NCBI GenBank assembly: GCA_036375275.1
Contig: DASUSF010000210.1
Location: forward strand, 1-15,721
DNA: 15,721 nucleotides
From: DASUSF01 sp036375275
GTDB lineage: Bacteria; Pseudomonadota; Alphaproteobacteria; Geminicoccales; Geminicoccaceae
Direction: 5' to 3'
The notes under the pieces were generated by a model. The model was not told where the DNA came from. It ran no database searches and saw only the letters and a list, made by a program, of their open reading frames with translations. The position numbers and the translations under genes were made by a program. The number at the start of each line of letters is the position of its first letter. Within the stretch, counting starts at the first letter, position 1. Positions 6,535 through 13,674 of this stretch are shown here, piece by piece.

Positions 6535-8979
6535 TCAGGCCGCCCTGGCGGGGGCCGTGCCGAGGTACATCGCGAGCGCCGCCGGGATCAGGAGCAGATA
6601 GCAGACCGCGGCGATGACGAGCGTCGTCGAGATCCCGAACGCGATGCTGCATGCGACCGCGAGCGTCGCCGCGAGCACGCCCGCGGCGCCGTTGATCCCC
6701 CAGAACCAGGGGGTGGGCGTCCGGTCGAGGGCCGAGACGAGGCGCATGCCGGTGGGGAAGCCGAAGCCCATCAGCAGGCCGGCGGGCGCGATCACGAGCA
6801 CGCAGAGCGCGGCCCGGATGAACAGGCCCTGGCTCTCGACCGCGAGCAGGACCTCCGGCAGCCAGAACGGCAGGAGCAGGAGGTAGACGCCGGTGAGCCC
6901 GGCCCAGAGCACGAACCGGGACCGCCGGTCGAGCGGCACGCGGTCGGAGACCAGGCTGCCGATGCCGGTCGCGAGGATGATCGAGAACAGGACCACGCTC
7001 AGCGAGTAGATCGGATGGCCGAGGAACACGCTCATCCGCTGCAGGAGCCCGATCTCGGCGCTCATGAACCCGATCCCGATGAGCATGAAGTAGGCGGTGC
7101 CGGCGTAGGCGAGGCGCGGGCCCACGTCCCGGACGGCGTGACGGAGCGGGATCACGATCGTCGCCAGCACGAGCACGAGCGAGACCAGGAACAGGATCAG
7201 GAGCGTCGCGGTCGCGAACAGGTTGCCGCCGATGACCCCGGCCTGCCCGGTGACGAAGGCGAGATCGATGGTCCGGAGCGGGTCGTAGAGCGGCAGCTGG
7301 TTGAAGAAGAACGGCCGGTCGTCGGTCGGCGGGGTGAGATCGAGCGCGAGGCTGGACGTGTAGCGGTCCAGCTCGCTCCGGCTGGATGCGCTCGCGATCC
7401 TGCTCAGGATTTCCGAATCCGGCGTGCGGCCGGGGCTGATCACGACCGTGTAGTCGAGGTCCGCCGCCGCGCGCTCGAGCGTCTCGACGGCGTCCGCCGG
7501 CAGCGGATCGCGCCCGAGGACGAGCGTAGCCACCCGTTCCGAGACGGCGAGGAAGACGTGCTGGCGCGGGTCTTCGGCGCCGTTCTCCATGGCGGCCGCC
7601 ATCGCAAGGCTGACCATCCGCCCGGTCTCCTCGACCCGGTCGGGGTCGTACCAGCGGCTCACGGTGTAGACGCCGCCCGGGTTCAGCCGGTCGAGAAAGA
7701 TCTTCCAGGCCTGGACCGTATAGAGGCCGTTCTCGGTCAGCGAGAACGCGCCGGCGCCGGTCGCCGCCCAGGTGTCGACCAGCGTCATCTGGATGATGTC
7801 GAAGGTCTCGTCGCTGCGCGCGAACCAGCTCCTCGCTTCGTCGACCTCGATCTCGATCCCGGACATGTCGTTGATGCCGGCGAACTCGGCGAAGCCGGGC
7901 TCGCTGGTGAGCAGCCGGTGCAGGACCGGGTTGATCTCGACGCCAGTGATGTCCGGGACGCCGAAGAGACGGGCGCTCAGGATGTCGCGCCCGCCACCGA
8001 CGCCGATCACTGCGGCCTTCTCCTGGTCCGGCAGATGGTAGGCGAGGTTGGTGACGTCGTACCTGAGGAAGCCCGCGTCCTCGATCGAGCCGTCGACCTT
8101 GAAGGTGGTGGTGCCGGCCGAGCCGTCGATGTTGAGGCCGCGCTGGCGGACCGGCCAGTCCGCCGAGACGAACGTCGGCGAGGGGCCCCACATGTGCGGG
8201 TGCGGGTTGCCGGTGTCGAACACGATGATCCGCGAGAACGAGTTCCACTCCTCGAAGATGCGGACGTCGAGGCGCTCGGTCTGGCCCTTGACGAACACCG
8301 GATGCAGGCCGTGCGGGCTCGCGAGGTCGTTGACGACCGCGCCCGCGACCAGCACCAGAAGCAGCGCCGCCGGCCGCCGCTGCAGCCAGGCGAGGCGCGG
8401 ACGGTTCGCCGGCGCGCCGCCGATCCTCGAGGTCGAGAAGAGCACGGCCGCGAGCGCGGCGAGCGCCGCCGTCCAGAGCACGGCGCTCGGCCCGTCGACG
8501 GCGTTGAGCAGCGCCAGCACGCCGAGGCAGCCGAGCGCGGCGCCGGCGAGGTCGGTGCCGTACACACGGCCGATCGGGAAGGGGCTGCGGGTGAGCGCGA
8601 GGCTGATGACCACCCCCGAGAAGAAGAACGGCAGCGCGAGGCAGATCGCGAGCTCGGCCCAGATCAGGATCGAGATGAGGCTCGGCCGCGCGAGCGGCGG
8701 AATCGTCAGCTGCGCGGCGAACCCGAGCACCATGCTGAGCGCGAGCGCGCTGCTGAAGTAGGTGAGGTCGTGCGACAGCGTGGCCTCGGTGAACCGCTCC
8801 CGGCGCAGGTAGACCCAGACCGAGCCGGCGGTCAGCCCGAACATCGCGATGCTGATCGCGAAGAACGCGAGGTGGTACCACGACACGACCGAAAGGATCC
8901 GCGTCTGCACCAGCTGCAGCATCAGGGTTGCACCGGCGACCAGGAAAAGTCCGCCGTAGAACCCGATGTGGCGGCGCAT
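6535..8979 (-). CDS. Multi-pass membrane protein with central spermidine-synthase-like Rossmann domain
   Basis: This 814-residue protein has about six membrane helices at the N-terminus (to about residue 225), a soluble domain (about 235-575), and a second bundle of about six or seven helices (about 585-805). The soluble part contains a nucleotide-binding glycine loop (VIGVGGGRDIL, G326-G330) and an acidic strand end (ITGVEINP, E352), as in SAM-dependent methyltransferases and spermidine synthases. It also has WNSFSRIIV (from about residue 245) and TDDRPFFF (552-559), which I associate with large membrane proteins annotated as spermidine-synthase-like. At the position of the aminopropyltransferase catalytic Asp region it reads FDIIQMTLVDTW, lacking the usual D-x-x-DP arrangement, so polyamine synthesis is doubtful. 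The true reaction is unknown. I chose the ATG at 8979 because GGGAGGT lies 8 bases upstream; ATGs at 9012 and 9102 are alternatives with poorer sites. It is transcribed alone. Confidence 0.88.
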   Translation of the reverse strand: MRRHIGFYGGLFLVAGATLMLQLVQTRILSVVSWYHLAFFAISIAMFGLTAGSVWVYLRRERFTEATLSHDLTYFSSALALSMVLGFAAQLTIPPLARPSLISILIWAELAICLALPFFFSGVVISLALTRSPFPIGRVYGTDLAGAALGCLGVLALLNAVDGPSAVLWTAALAALAAVLFSTSRIGGAPANRPRLAWLQRRPAALLLVLVAGAVVNDLASPHGLHPVFVKGQTERLDVRIFEEWNSFSRIIVFDTGNPHPHMWGPSPTFVSADWPVRQRGLNIDGSAGTTTFKVDGSIEDAGFLRYDVTNLAYHLPDQEKAAVIGVGGGRDILSARLFGVPDITGVEINPVLHRLLTSEPGFAEFAGINDMSGIEIEVDEARSWFARSDETFDIIQMTLVDTWAATGAGAFSLTENGLYTVQAWKIFLDRLNPGGVYTVSRWYDPDRVEETGRMVSLAMAAAMENGAEDPRQHVFLAVSERVATLVLGRDPLPADAVETLERAAADLDYTVVISPGRTPDSEILSRIASASSRSELDRYTSSLALDLTPPTDDRPFFFNQLPLYDPLRTIDLAFVTGQAGVIGGNLFATATLLILFLVSLVLVLATIVIPLRHAVRDVGPRLAYAGTAYFMLIGIGFMSAEIGLLQRMSVFLGHPIYSLSVVLFSIILATGIGSLVSDRVPLDRRSRFVLWAGLTGVYLLLLPFWLPEVLLAVESQGLFIRAALCVLVIAPAGLLMGFGFPTGMRLVSALDRTPTPWFWGINGAAGVLAATLAVACSIAFGISTTLVIAAVCYLLLIPAALAMYLGTAPARAA

Positions 8980-9225
8980 GCGACGGACCTCCCGTTTGCT
9001 GAACGCGGCCATCGTTCTTCTGGCGCAGGTCGCGGCCACGAGCGCAACGTCGGCAACGCCGGGCTCGTTCCCGCTCCGACTTCGACGCCGGGGACGCGTC
9101 ACATTAAGGCACGACGTGGCGCTCGCCCAGGCTCGCGCGGCGGGCGGCAGATGCGCTCCGCGGGCGCTTCATCCTTCGGCAAGCGGTGGTGTGCGATGGG
9201 TGCAGGCTCGAGGTGGAGGATGCCG
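8980..9225. promoter_or_regulatory. Divergent intergenic region
   Basis: These 246 bases separate two genes pointing away from each other, so both promoters should lie here. Each gene has a strong Shine-Dalgarno at its border: GGGAGGT for the minus-strand gene, and GGTGGAGG (9212-9219) for the plus-strand gene. A slightly AT-rich stretch at about 9100-9108 (CACATTAAG) is the best place for a -10 element, but no convincing -35 and -10 pair stands out on either strand. Confidence 0.4.
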
Positions 9226-9843
9226 ATGAGGACCCGCAGCGACGGCAGATGGCAGTGGGTGCGCCCGCGGGTCGACCTCCGGCACCTGCCGGTGACGGTC
9301 GATCTGTCGCCGGCGCGGAACTTGGTCTGGCCGGGGATCGGGCTCGGCGCGATCCTGTTCGCGGTCGCCGCGCAGCACCTGCTGCGTCATCCGCCGCAGA
9401 ACCTCGCCATGCTGGTCATGATGTTGCCGTTCCCGGGCGCCGGCCTGGCGATCGCGGCGTGGTGCGGGATCAGGGCGTTCGAGCGTCGCATCGTCACGTT
9501 CGCGCGCGACGGCGTGTCGGTCGAGGAGCGCACCTTGCTGGGCCGCCGGGCCTGGCGGCTGCCGTACGACGCCTTCGAAGGCGTGGTCTACAAGCGCCGC
9601 AGCGGCAAGACGAGGCGCAACCCGGTGCTGTACCAGGTCATCGAGCTGGCGCATCGGGACCCCGGCCGCTCGATCCCGCTCTACGTCAAGGTCGGCGAGA
9701 AGCGTCCGATAAAGCTCTGGCAGGCGTACGCGGAGGCGCTCGGCCTGCCCGCGATCGAGGACCGGAACTCGCCGGACAAGCCGGACGCGGTGCTCTTCAG
9801 CTACGGTCGGCGCCCGCTCCGCTCGCCATTCGCTGACGGTTGA
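9226..9843 (+). CDS. Two-helix membrane protein with PH-like cytoplasmic domain, function unknown
   Basis: This 205-residue protein is the only plus-strand gene I accept. Two hydrophobic helices (about residues 33-52 and 58-80) form a hairpin. A region of alternating beta-type sequence follows (about 85-170), beginning RRIVTFARDGVSVEERTLLG and continuing through WRLPYDAFEGVVYKR and IPLYVKVGEKRP. A membrane hairpin followed by such a fold resembles bacterial PH-like (bPH) membrane proteins, but I cannot confirm the family. The basic segment KRRSGKTRRN lies at about 123-132. The start at 9226 has GGAGG six bases upstream. In-frame ATGs at 9220 and 9196 are alternatives, the first of these sitting on the Shine-Dalgarno itself. 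It ends at a TGA with no obvious terminator. No function is assigned. Its reading frame stays open far upstream because of the high GC, but that extension is not protein-like. Confidence 0.75.
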   Translation: MRTRSDGRWQWVRPRVDLRHLPVTVDLSPARNLVWPGIGLGAILFAVAAQHLLRHPPQNLAMLVMMLPFPGAGLAIAAWCGIRAFERRIVTFARDGVSVEERTLLGRRAWRLPYDAFEGVVYKRRSGKTRRNPVLYQVIELAHRDPGRSIPLYVKVGEKRPIKLWQAYAEALGLPAIEDRNSPDKPDAVLFSYGRRPLRSPFADG

Positions 9844-10199
9844 GCGACCGCACCGGGAGGATGGGGCGCCGTCTCGTCGGTGAGCTGGCGCGACCGCGGC
9901 GGATGTCGCACCGGGGCCCTGAAGCCGTCGCTCCGAAGCCAGCAGGGCGCAGCGGGCGAACCGAGGGGCGCCGAGCACCTCCACCAGCGGTCTGGAGCCA
10001 CCCATCCCGGAGCGACGCATGGGCTGCCGGTCGAGCCCGGGGGGCCAGCACCCTTGAGCCGAATGGCGCGGGGGATTCGTCGAATCGGCGTGCGCGCGCC
10101 TCCGTCAGGTCTCGCAAGGGGCCGGGCGCCTCGGATGCGGTCGCCCCGGAGGCGACGGCGCGCCCTGCCCGTCGTCGACGCCGGCCGCCCGCGAGCGCC
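9844..10199. other. Intergenic stretch with no supportable gene
   Basis: These 356 bases lie between two genes that converge on it. Open frames exist on both strands but their translations are Arg-, Pro- and Ala-rich with no motif, as expected from GC-rich noncoding DNA. Two short inverted repeats are present: GATTC-GTC-GAATC (10074-10086) and GTCGCC-CCGGA-GGCGAC (10140-10156). Neither has a T-tract on either side. The second could help end the minus-strand lipoprotein message, whose stop lies 44 bases away. I see no tRNA-like structure. Confidence 0.55.
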
Positions 10200-10355
10200 T
10201 CAGCAGTTCCCCTTCTTGGCCTGCCCGGGCGGGCAGAAGTGACCGTGGCCCATGCCGAACAGGGGCGAGCTGATCTCGGCGCTCGGCCCTTTCAGCTCGG
10301 CGCTGCAGCCGGCCAGCGCGGCGGCGAAGAGGATCGCCATGGTGATACGCAGCAT
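10200..10355 (-). CDS. Small lipoprotein with C-terminal Cys/Gly/Lys motif
   Basis: This 51-residue gene is easily missed. The product starts MLRITMAILFAAALAGC, a short signal peptide with lipobox LAGC (Cys at residue 17), so it should be lipid-anchored in the cell envelope after processing to about 35 residues. The mature part is hydrophilic and ends GHGHFCPPGQAKKGNC at the stop, with two Cys (about residues 41 and 51) that could form a disulfide, and a His-rich lead-in. I recall this FCPPGQAKKGNC ending from small uncharacterised proteobacterial lipoproteins, though I cannot check it here. The start ATG at 10355 has GCAGGTAG upstream at a workable distance. It is on the same strand as yqaA, 130 bases downstream of it, and may have its own promoter. 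Function unknown. A sound signal peptide, a good ribosome site and a tidy ending all argue that it is real. Confidence 0.82.
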   Translation of the reverse strand: MLRITMAILFAAALAGCSAELKGPSAEISSPLFGMGHGHFCPPGQAKKGNC

Positions 10356-10388
10356 CGAAGCTACCTGCCGTCGGTTCGTGGAAAGCCG

Positions 10389-10394
10389 ATCCTA
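10389..10394 (-). promoter_or_regulatory. Candidate -10 element for the small lipoprotein gene
   Basis: On the minus strand these six bases read TAGGAT, matching TATAAT at four of six positions, and lie about 34 bases before the lipoprotein ATG. The surrounding 130-base gap after yqaA is more AT-rich here than elsewhere (CCTAACCCTTCCTTC lies just before it). No -35 box of standard sequence is found at 16 to 18 bases, so this is only a weak suggestion that the lipoprotein has its own promoter. Confidence 0.22.
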
Positions 10395-10485
10395 AGGGTC
10401 GATCACGAAGGAAGGGTTAGGGCCGGCCCGGCAACCGACGCGCATGGCGATGGCGCGGCCGGGCGGCGGGGCGGGCAGGGAGCGG

Positions 10486-10899
10486 TCAGCCGACGGCGAA
10501 CAGAACGAGCGCGTAGCGCGCCGCCTTTCCGATCAGCACCAGGACGACGAACGGCACGAAGGGCGTCCGCAGCAGCCCCGCCACCAGCGTGAGCGGATCG
10601 CCGACGACCGGCAGCCAGCTGAGCAGCAGGCACCAGATGCCGAACCGCTGGAACCAGCGGGACGCGCGTTCGTAGGGAGCGCGCCGGCGCGAGATGCGCG
10701 GCTCGATCCGGGCGGCCGCGTAGCGCCCGAGCAGCCAGTTGACGACGGCGCCGAGCGTGTTGCCGGTCGTCGCGACCAGGAGCAGGAGCGACCGGTCCGC
10801 CGCTCCGGCGACGGTCATGGCGGCGAGCACGGCCTCGGACGACATGGGGAGGATCGTCGAAGCCGCGAACGCGGTCAGGAACAGGAGGGCGAGGTCCAA
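10486..10899 (-). CDS. yqaA: YqaA-type VTT/DedA-family membrane protein
   Basis: This 137-residue protein resembles E. coli YqaA (142 residues), a small inner-membrane member of the SNARE-associated/VTT (DedA) superfamily whose precise role is unsettled. Relatives are linked to lipid carrier movement and membrane homeostasis. Diagnostic blocks are SSEAVLAAM (20-28), GNTLGAVVNWLLGRY (46-60), the RFG..LLLSWLPVVGDPLT segment (85-104, including P97, G100, D101 and P102), and GKAARYALV (124-132). Hydrophobic stretches at both ends and in the middle fit four or so membrane segments. There is no ATG or GTG at the right place. TTG at 10899 is the best start, although its ribosome site is weak. The frame stays open upstream to the mrpG stop codon, 75 bases away. 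The position just after mrpG suggests co-transcription with the antiporter genes. Confidence 0.85.
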   Translation of the reverse strand: MDLALLFLTAFAASTILPMSSEAVLAAMTVAGAADRSLLLLVATTGNTLGAVVNWLLGRYAAARIEPRISRRRAPYERASRWFQRFGIWCLLLSWLPVVGDPLTLVAGLLRTPFVPFVVLVLIGKAARYALVLFAVG

Positions 10900-10974
10900 G
10901 AGCCCGGTCCGGCCGCTCGATCCGTCGCTCGCAGCGGTGTCACCGACCCGGTGCGGAGGACCGGCGCCTCGCGC

Positions 10975-11394
10975 TCACCCCGCCTCGTCTGATCGCCCGC
11001 CGGCATCCAGAGCGGATTCGATCGGCGCGGAGCCCGCGCTCGCGCCGCTCCAGCCGGCCCCGTCCGGACGCTTGCGCGGGAGATCGTTCTGGCAGTCGAC
11101 GCCGAGGTGGAGCGCCGCCTTCGCCAGGAGGTGCGCGCTGACCGGGGCGGTCATGAACAGGAACAGCATGATCAGGACGTCCTGGGAGCGCACCTCGCCC
11201 TCGTGCCAGCTGAAGTACAGCGCCGAGGCGACCAGCAGGGCCCCGACGCCCAGCGTGGTCGCCTTGGTGGGGCCGTGCAGCCGCAGGAAGAAGTCCGGGA
11301 AGCGCACCATGGCGACCGAGCCGGCGAGCGTGAAGAAGGCGCCGGTCAGGATCAGGAGCGCGATCAGGCTCTCGACCAGGAAGGCGGCGCTCAT
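10975..11394 (-). CDS. mnhG: Mrp/Mnh cation:proton antiporter subunit G
   Basis: This is the last subunit of the Mrp complex, a multi-subunit Na+(Li+, K+)/H+ antiporter of the inner membrane used in pH and salt tolerance. The 139-residue protein has three hydrophobic helices (about 7-29, 45-63 and 72-92), with the family signature MVRFPDFFLRLHGPTKATTLGVGALL spanning about 29-54 (key residues R31, D34, R38, H40, K44 and G49). The helices end near LAKAALHLGVD at about residue 100. A hydrophilic tail of roughly 40 residues follows, rich in Gly, Ala, Ser and acidic residues, and somewhat longer than in many G subunits. The ATG at 11394 overlaps the mnhF stop as ATGA, and GAGGTGAT, a near-perfect ribosome site, lies just before it inside mnhF. 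The next gene, yqaA, is 75 bases downstream. Confidence 0.93.
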   Translation of the reverse strand: MSAAFLVESLIALLILTGAFFTLAGSVAMVRFPDFFLRLHGPTKATTLGVGALLVASALYFSWHEGEVRSQDVLIMLFLFMTAPVSAHLLAKAALHLGVDCQNDLPRKRPDGAGWSGASAGSAPIESALDAGGRSDEAG

Positions 11395-11660
11395 TTGATC
11401 ACCTCGCCGCGCAGCAGATAGAGGCTGAGCGCGACCGTGCTGATGAAGCCGAGCATGGCGATCACCAGCGAGGTCGCGAAGTAGGTGTCCTGCCGGAGGT
11501 GCAGGCCGGCGAGCGTCAGGAGCGCGATGGCGTTGTAGGTGAGCGTGTCCAGGCCCAGCACCCGGTCGGGCAGGTGCGGTCCGCGCCCGATCCGGTAGAG
11601 GTCGAGGAGCAGCGCCGCGCCGACGGCGCCGAACGCGATCTGGAGCGCGGTCGCGATCAT
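11391..11660 (-). CDS. mnhF: Mrp/Mnh cation:proton antiporter subunit F
   Basis: This 89-residue membrane subunit of the Mrp antiporter has the expected three helices (about 4-20, 40-54 and 62-83). The family motif is complete: LYRIGRGPHLPDRVLGLDTL (21-40), with the conserved D32-R33-V34-L35 and D38 at the membrane boundary. In the complex this small subunit packs among C, E and G and is needed for assembly. The ATG at 11660 overlaps the mnhE stop by ATGA and has AAGGAG eight bases upstream within mnhE. Its own stop overlaps the mnhG start in the same way, so ribosomes probably pass from one gene to the next. Length and sequence are ordinary for the family. Confidence 0.94.
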   Translation of the reverse strand: MIATALQIAFGAVGAALLLDLYRIGRGPHLPDRVLGLDTLTYNAIALLTLAGLHLRQDTYFATSLVIAMLGFISTVALSLYLLRGEVIK

Positions 11661-12154
11661 CCGAGGATCTCCTTCAGGGGCGCCTCGTAGCGGGCCTTGA
11701 TGTGGGCGATCGCCCGCTCCGGGTCGGGCTCGTGCAGCCAGTGGACCAGGATCTGGGCGTGCTCCGGGTCGAAATCGGCGACGAGCGTCCCGGGCGTGAT
11801 CGTGACGATGCTGATCAGCAGGACCTGCGCGTAGGGATCGCGGCATTCGAGCTGAATGGTCGCGAACTGCGGCTGCAGGTCGGCGGAGCGGCGGGTGAAG
11901 GTGAGCCGGGCGACCGTCGTGCAGGCGACCAGGATGTCCCAGTTGACCTGGAAGAACAGGCGCCAGAGCAGCGGCAGCCGGTGGAAGGGCGGGCGTTCCG
12001 GCCAGTAGGCTCGCGAGAGCAGCGGCAGCCCCACGCCGAGCGCCGCGCCGAGCAGCACCTGGCCCGGCTGGACGCTCATGTTCAGCGCGAGCCAGATGAT
12101 CAGGAGGCTCAGCGAGAGGACGGGGTGAGGCAGCACCCGATCCACGGCGGTCAT
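11657..12154 (-). CDS. mnhE: Mrp/Mnh cation:proton antiporter subunit E
   Basis: This 165-residue Mrp subunit has hydrophobic helices at about 12-27 and 30-47 and a further membrane-associated segment near 62-80. A cytoplasmic domain follows with the family hallmark SIVTITPGTLVADFD (114-128) and LVHWLHEPD (136-144). In other bacteria MrpE supports stability and full activity of the A-D antiporter core, without itself belonging to the complex-I-like proton channel families. I place the start at the ATG at 12154 because it overlaps the mnhD stop as ATGA and has GGCGGAG eight bases upstream. The frame stays open far upstream but only as a shadow of mnhD. The end overlaps the mnhF start by ATGA. 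Confidence 0.94.
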   Translation of the reverse strand: MTAVDRVLPHPVLSLSLLIIWLALNMSVQPGQVLLGAALGVGLPLLSRAYWPERPPFHRLPLLWRLFFQVNWDILVACTTVARLTFTRRSADLQPQFATIQLECRDPYAQVLLISIVTITPGTLVADFDPEHAQILVHWLHEPDPERAIAHIKARYEAPLKEILG

Positions 12155-13674
12155 GGGGCCGGCTCCGCCGCGGTTGGCCGGAACTCGAGGACCGCCTGGA
12201 CGTAGCCTGCGGGGTGGCTCACCTGGGCGGCGGTCGCGCCGGCGTAGTCGACCACCGGGCCCGCGCCCACGGTCAAGACGGCGCTGCTGCCGATCAGCGC
12301 CAGCCCCGGCAGGAGCGCGCCGCCGGCGCCGCGGCGGCGGGCCTCCGGCTCGTCGGCCACGGTCCAGAAGACGATGCTGCCCGCCCGGCTGCAGCCGATC
12401 AGGCCGAGCAGCGCGCTCCCGAGCACGGAAGCGAAGATCCAGGCGGCCGCGCCGCTGTCGTGCGCGCTCTGGAGGAGCATCATCTTGCCGATGAAGCCGC
12501 TGAGCGGGGGCAGGCCGAGCAGAGCCACGGCGGCGGCGAGGAAGCCTGCGCCGAGGAGGTAGGGCTGTCTGAGCCGTGGCCCCGGGATCAGGCGGGTGCC
12601 GAGCCCGCCGCGCTGCGCGGCGATGCTCTCCAGCAGCAGGAAGAGGCCGGCCGTCACCAGGGTGCTGTGCGCGAGGTAGTAGAGGCCGGCCGTGATCGCC
12701 TCCTCGCTGGACAGGGCGAACGCGATCAGGAGGGTGCCGACCGAGGCGATCAGGAGGAACGTGACCAGCTCGCGCAGCGCCCGGCTCGCCATCACGCCGA
12801 CCATGCCGGCCCAGAGCGTCACCAGCGCCGCCGGCAGCAGCCAGTCGCGGGCCAGCCAGGCGAGCTCGCCCGCGTCGGGGCCGAAGACCAGGGTGAAGAT
12901 GCGCAGGATGCAGTAGGCGCCGACCTTGGTCATGATGGCGAACAGGGCGGCGACCGGCGCCGACGCCGCGGCGTAGCCGTCCGGCAGCCAGAAGTGCAGC
13001 GGCACGACCGCGGCCTTGAGGCCGAAGACCACCAGGAGGAGCACGCCGCCGATCTGCGCCAGCGCGGCGTGGCCGGGCTCGAGGCCGGCGACCACCCGGG
13101 CGAGATCCGCCATGTTGAGCGTGCCGGTGATGCCGTAGAGCAGGCCCACGGTCATCAGGAAGAGCGCCGAGCCGACCAGGTTCATGGCGACGTAGATGGT
13201 GCCGGCGCGCAGCCGCCCTTCGCCGCCGCCGTGCAGCATCAGGCAGTAGGACGCGATCAGCAGGATCTCGAAGAAGACGAACAGGTTGAACAGGTCGCCG
13301 GTGAGGAAGGCGCCGTTGATGCCGGCCACCTGGAACATGAACAGGGCGTGGAAGTTGGGCCCAGCCTGGTCCCAGCCGCGGACGGCGTAGGCCATGCTGC
13401 CGAGGGCCACGAGCGCGGCGAGCACCAGCATGTACGCGCTCAGCCGGTCGAGGACCAGGACGATCCCGAGCGGGGGCATCCAGTCGCCGACCGCGTAGAC
13501 CCGGATCTGGTCCGTGTCCGCGAGCACGAGGAGACGGATGGCGATCGCGAGCAGCGCCAGCACCGCTCCGACCGCGAGCGTCCGTTGCGCCAGCCGCCCG
13601 GCGCGCACGAGGAGCAACTGGACGGCGCCGATCACGATCGGCAGCGCCACCGGCAGCACCATCAGGTGGTTCAT
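12151..13674 (-). CDS. mnhD: Mrp/Mnh cation:proton antiporter subunit D (NuoN/L-like)
   Basis: This 507-residue protein is one of the two large proton-channel-like subunits of Mrp, homologous to the NuoL/M/N subunits of respiratory complex I. It is hydrophobic almost throughout, with about 14 predicted helices. The charged residues thought to carry protons through the membrane are all in place: E136 in VFFEILLIASY, K220 in VFGLKAAVVPLHFWLPDGY, K250 in AIMTKVGAYCILRIF, and K397 in LPPLSGFIGKMMLLQ. The His-Pro lined segment PLHFWLPDGY and HSTLVTAGLFLL near residue 336 are also typical. It starts with an ATG overlapping the mnhC stop (ATGA) and ends overlapping mnhE. The length is normal and no residue expected to be essential is missing, so it looks functional. 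Confidence 0.96.
   Translation of the reverse strand: MNHLMVLPVALPIVIGAVQLLLVRAGRLAQRTLAVGAVLALLAIAIRLLVLADTDQIRVYAVGDWMPPLGIVLVLDRLSAYMLVLAALVALGSMAYAVRGWDQAGPNFHALFMFQVAGINGAFLTGDLFNLFVFFEILLIASYCLMLHGGGEGRLRAGTIYVAMNLVGSALFLMTVGLLYGITGTLNMADLARVVAGLEPGHAALAQIGGVLLLVVFGLKAAVVPLHFWLPDGYAAASAPVAALFAIMTKVGAYCILRIFTLVFGPDAGELAWLARDWLLPAALVTLWAGMVGVMASRALRELVTFLLIASVGTLLIAFALSSEEAITAGLYYLAHSTLVTAGLFLLLESIAAQRGGLGTRLIPGPRLRQPYLLGAGFLAAAVALLGLPPLSGFIGKMMLLQSAHDSGAAAWIFASVLGSALLGLIGCSRAGSIVFWTVADEPEARRRGAGGALLPGLALIGSSAVLTVGAGPVVDYAGATAAQVSHPAGYVQAVLEFRPTAAEPAP

Noticed and set aside
6449..8881. Open minus-strand frame extending upstream of the TetR gene, suggesting a giant fusion protein
   Set aside because: The extension lies in a different frame from the well-supported 814-residue gene and has no recognisable sequence. 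TetR domains start normally near the ATG at 6448.
7015..9225. Long plus-strand open frame running into the 205-residue gene, which could suggest a 942-residue protein
   Set aside because: The part before 9226 is the antisense shadow of the 814-residue membrane protein and is Arg/Glu/His-rich without motifs. A strong ribosome site lies just before 9226.
10074..10086. Perfect short inverted repeat GATTC-GTC-GAATC
   Set aside because: A 5-bp stem with a 3-base loop, no T-tract and no nearby promoter. This is easily chance in 15 kb.
10140..10156. Hairpin GTCGCC-CCGGA-GGCGAC as a terminator for the lipoprotein gene
   Set aside because: The stem is only 6 bp and no T-run follows on either strand, so I mention it in the gap entry but do not call a terminator.
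10420..10429. Palindrome GGGCCGGCCC between yqaA and the lipoprotein gene
   Set aside because: A short GC palindrome is expected at this base composition. It has no loop or tail to act as a terminator and no second copy spaced like an operator.
9840..10592. Plus-strand open frame of 250 codons across the gap, the small lipoprotein gene and the start of the yqaA gap
   Set aside because: Arg/Ala/Pro-rich translation with no motif and no ribosome site. It is antisense to the better-supported lipoprotein gene.
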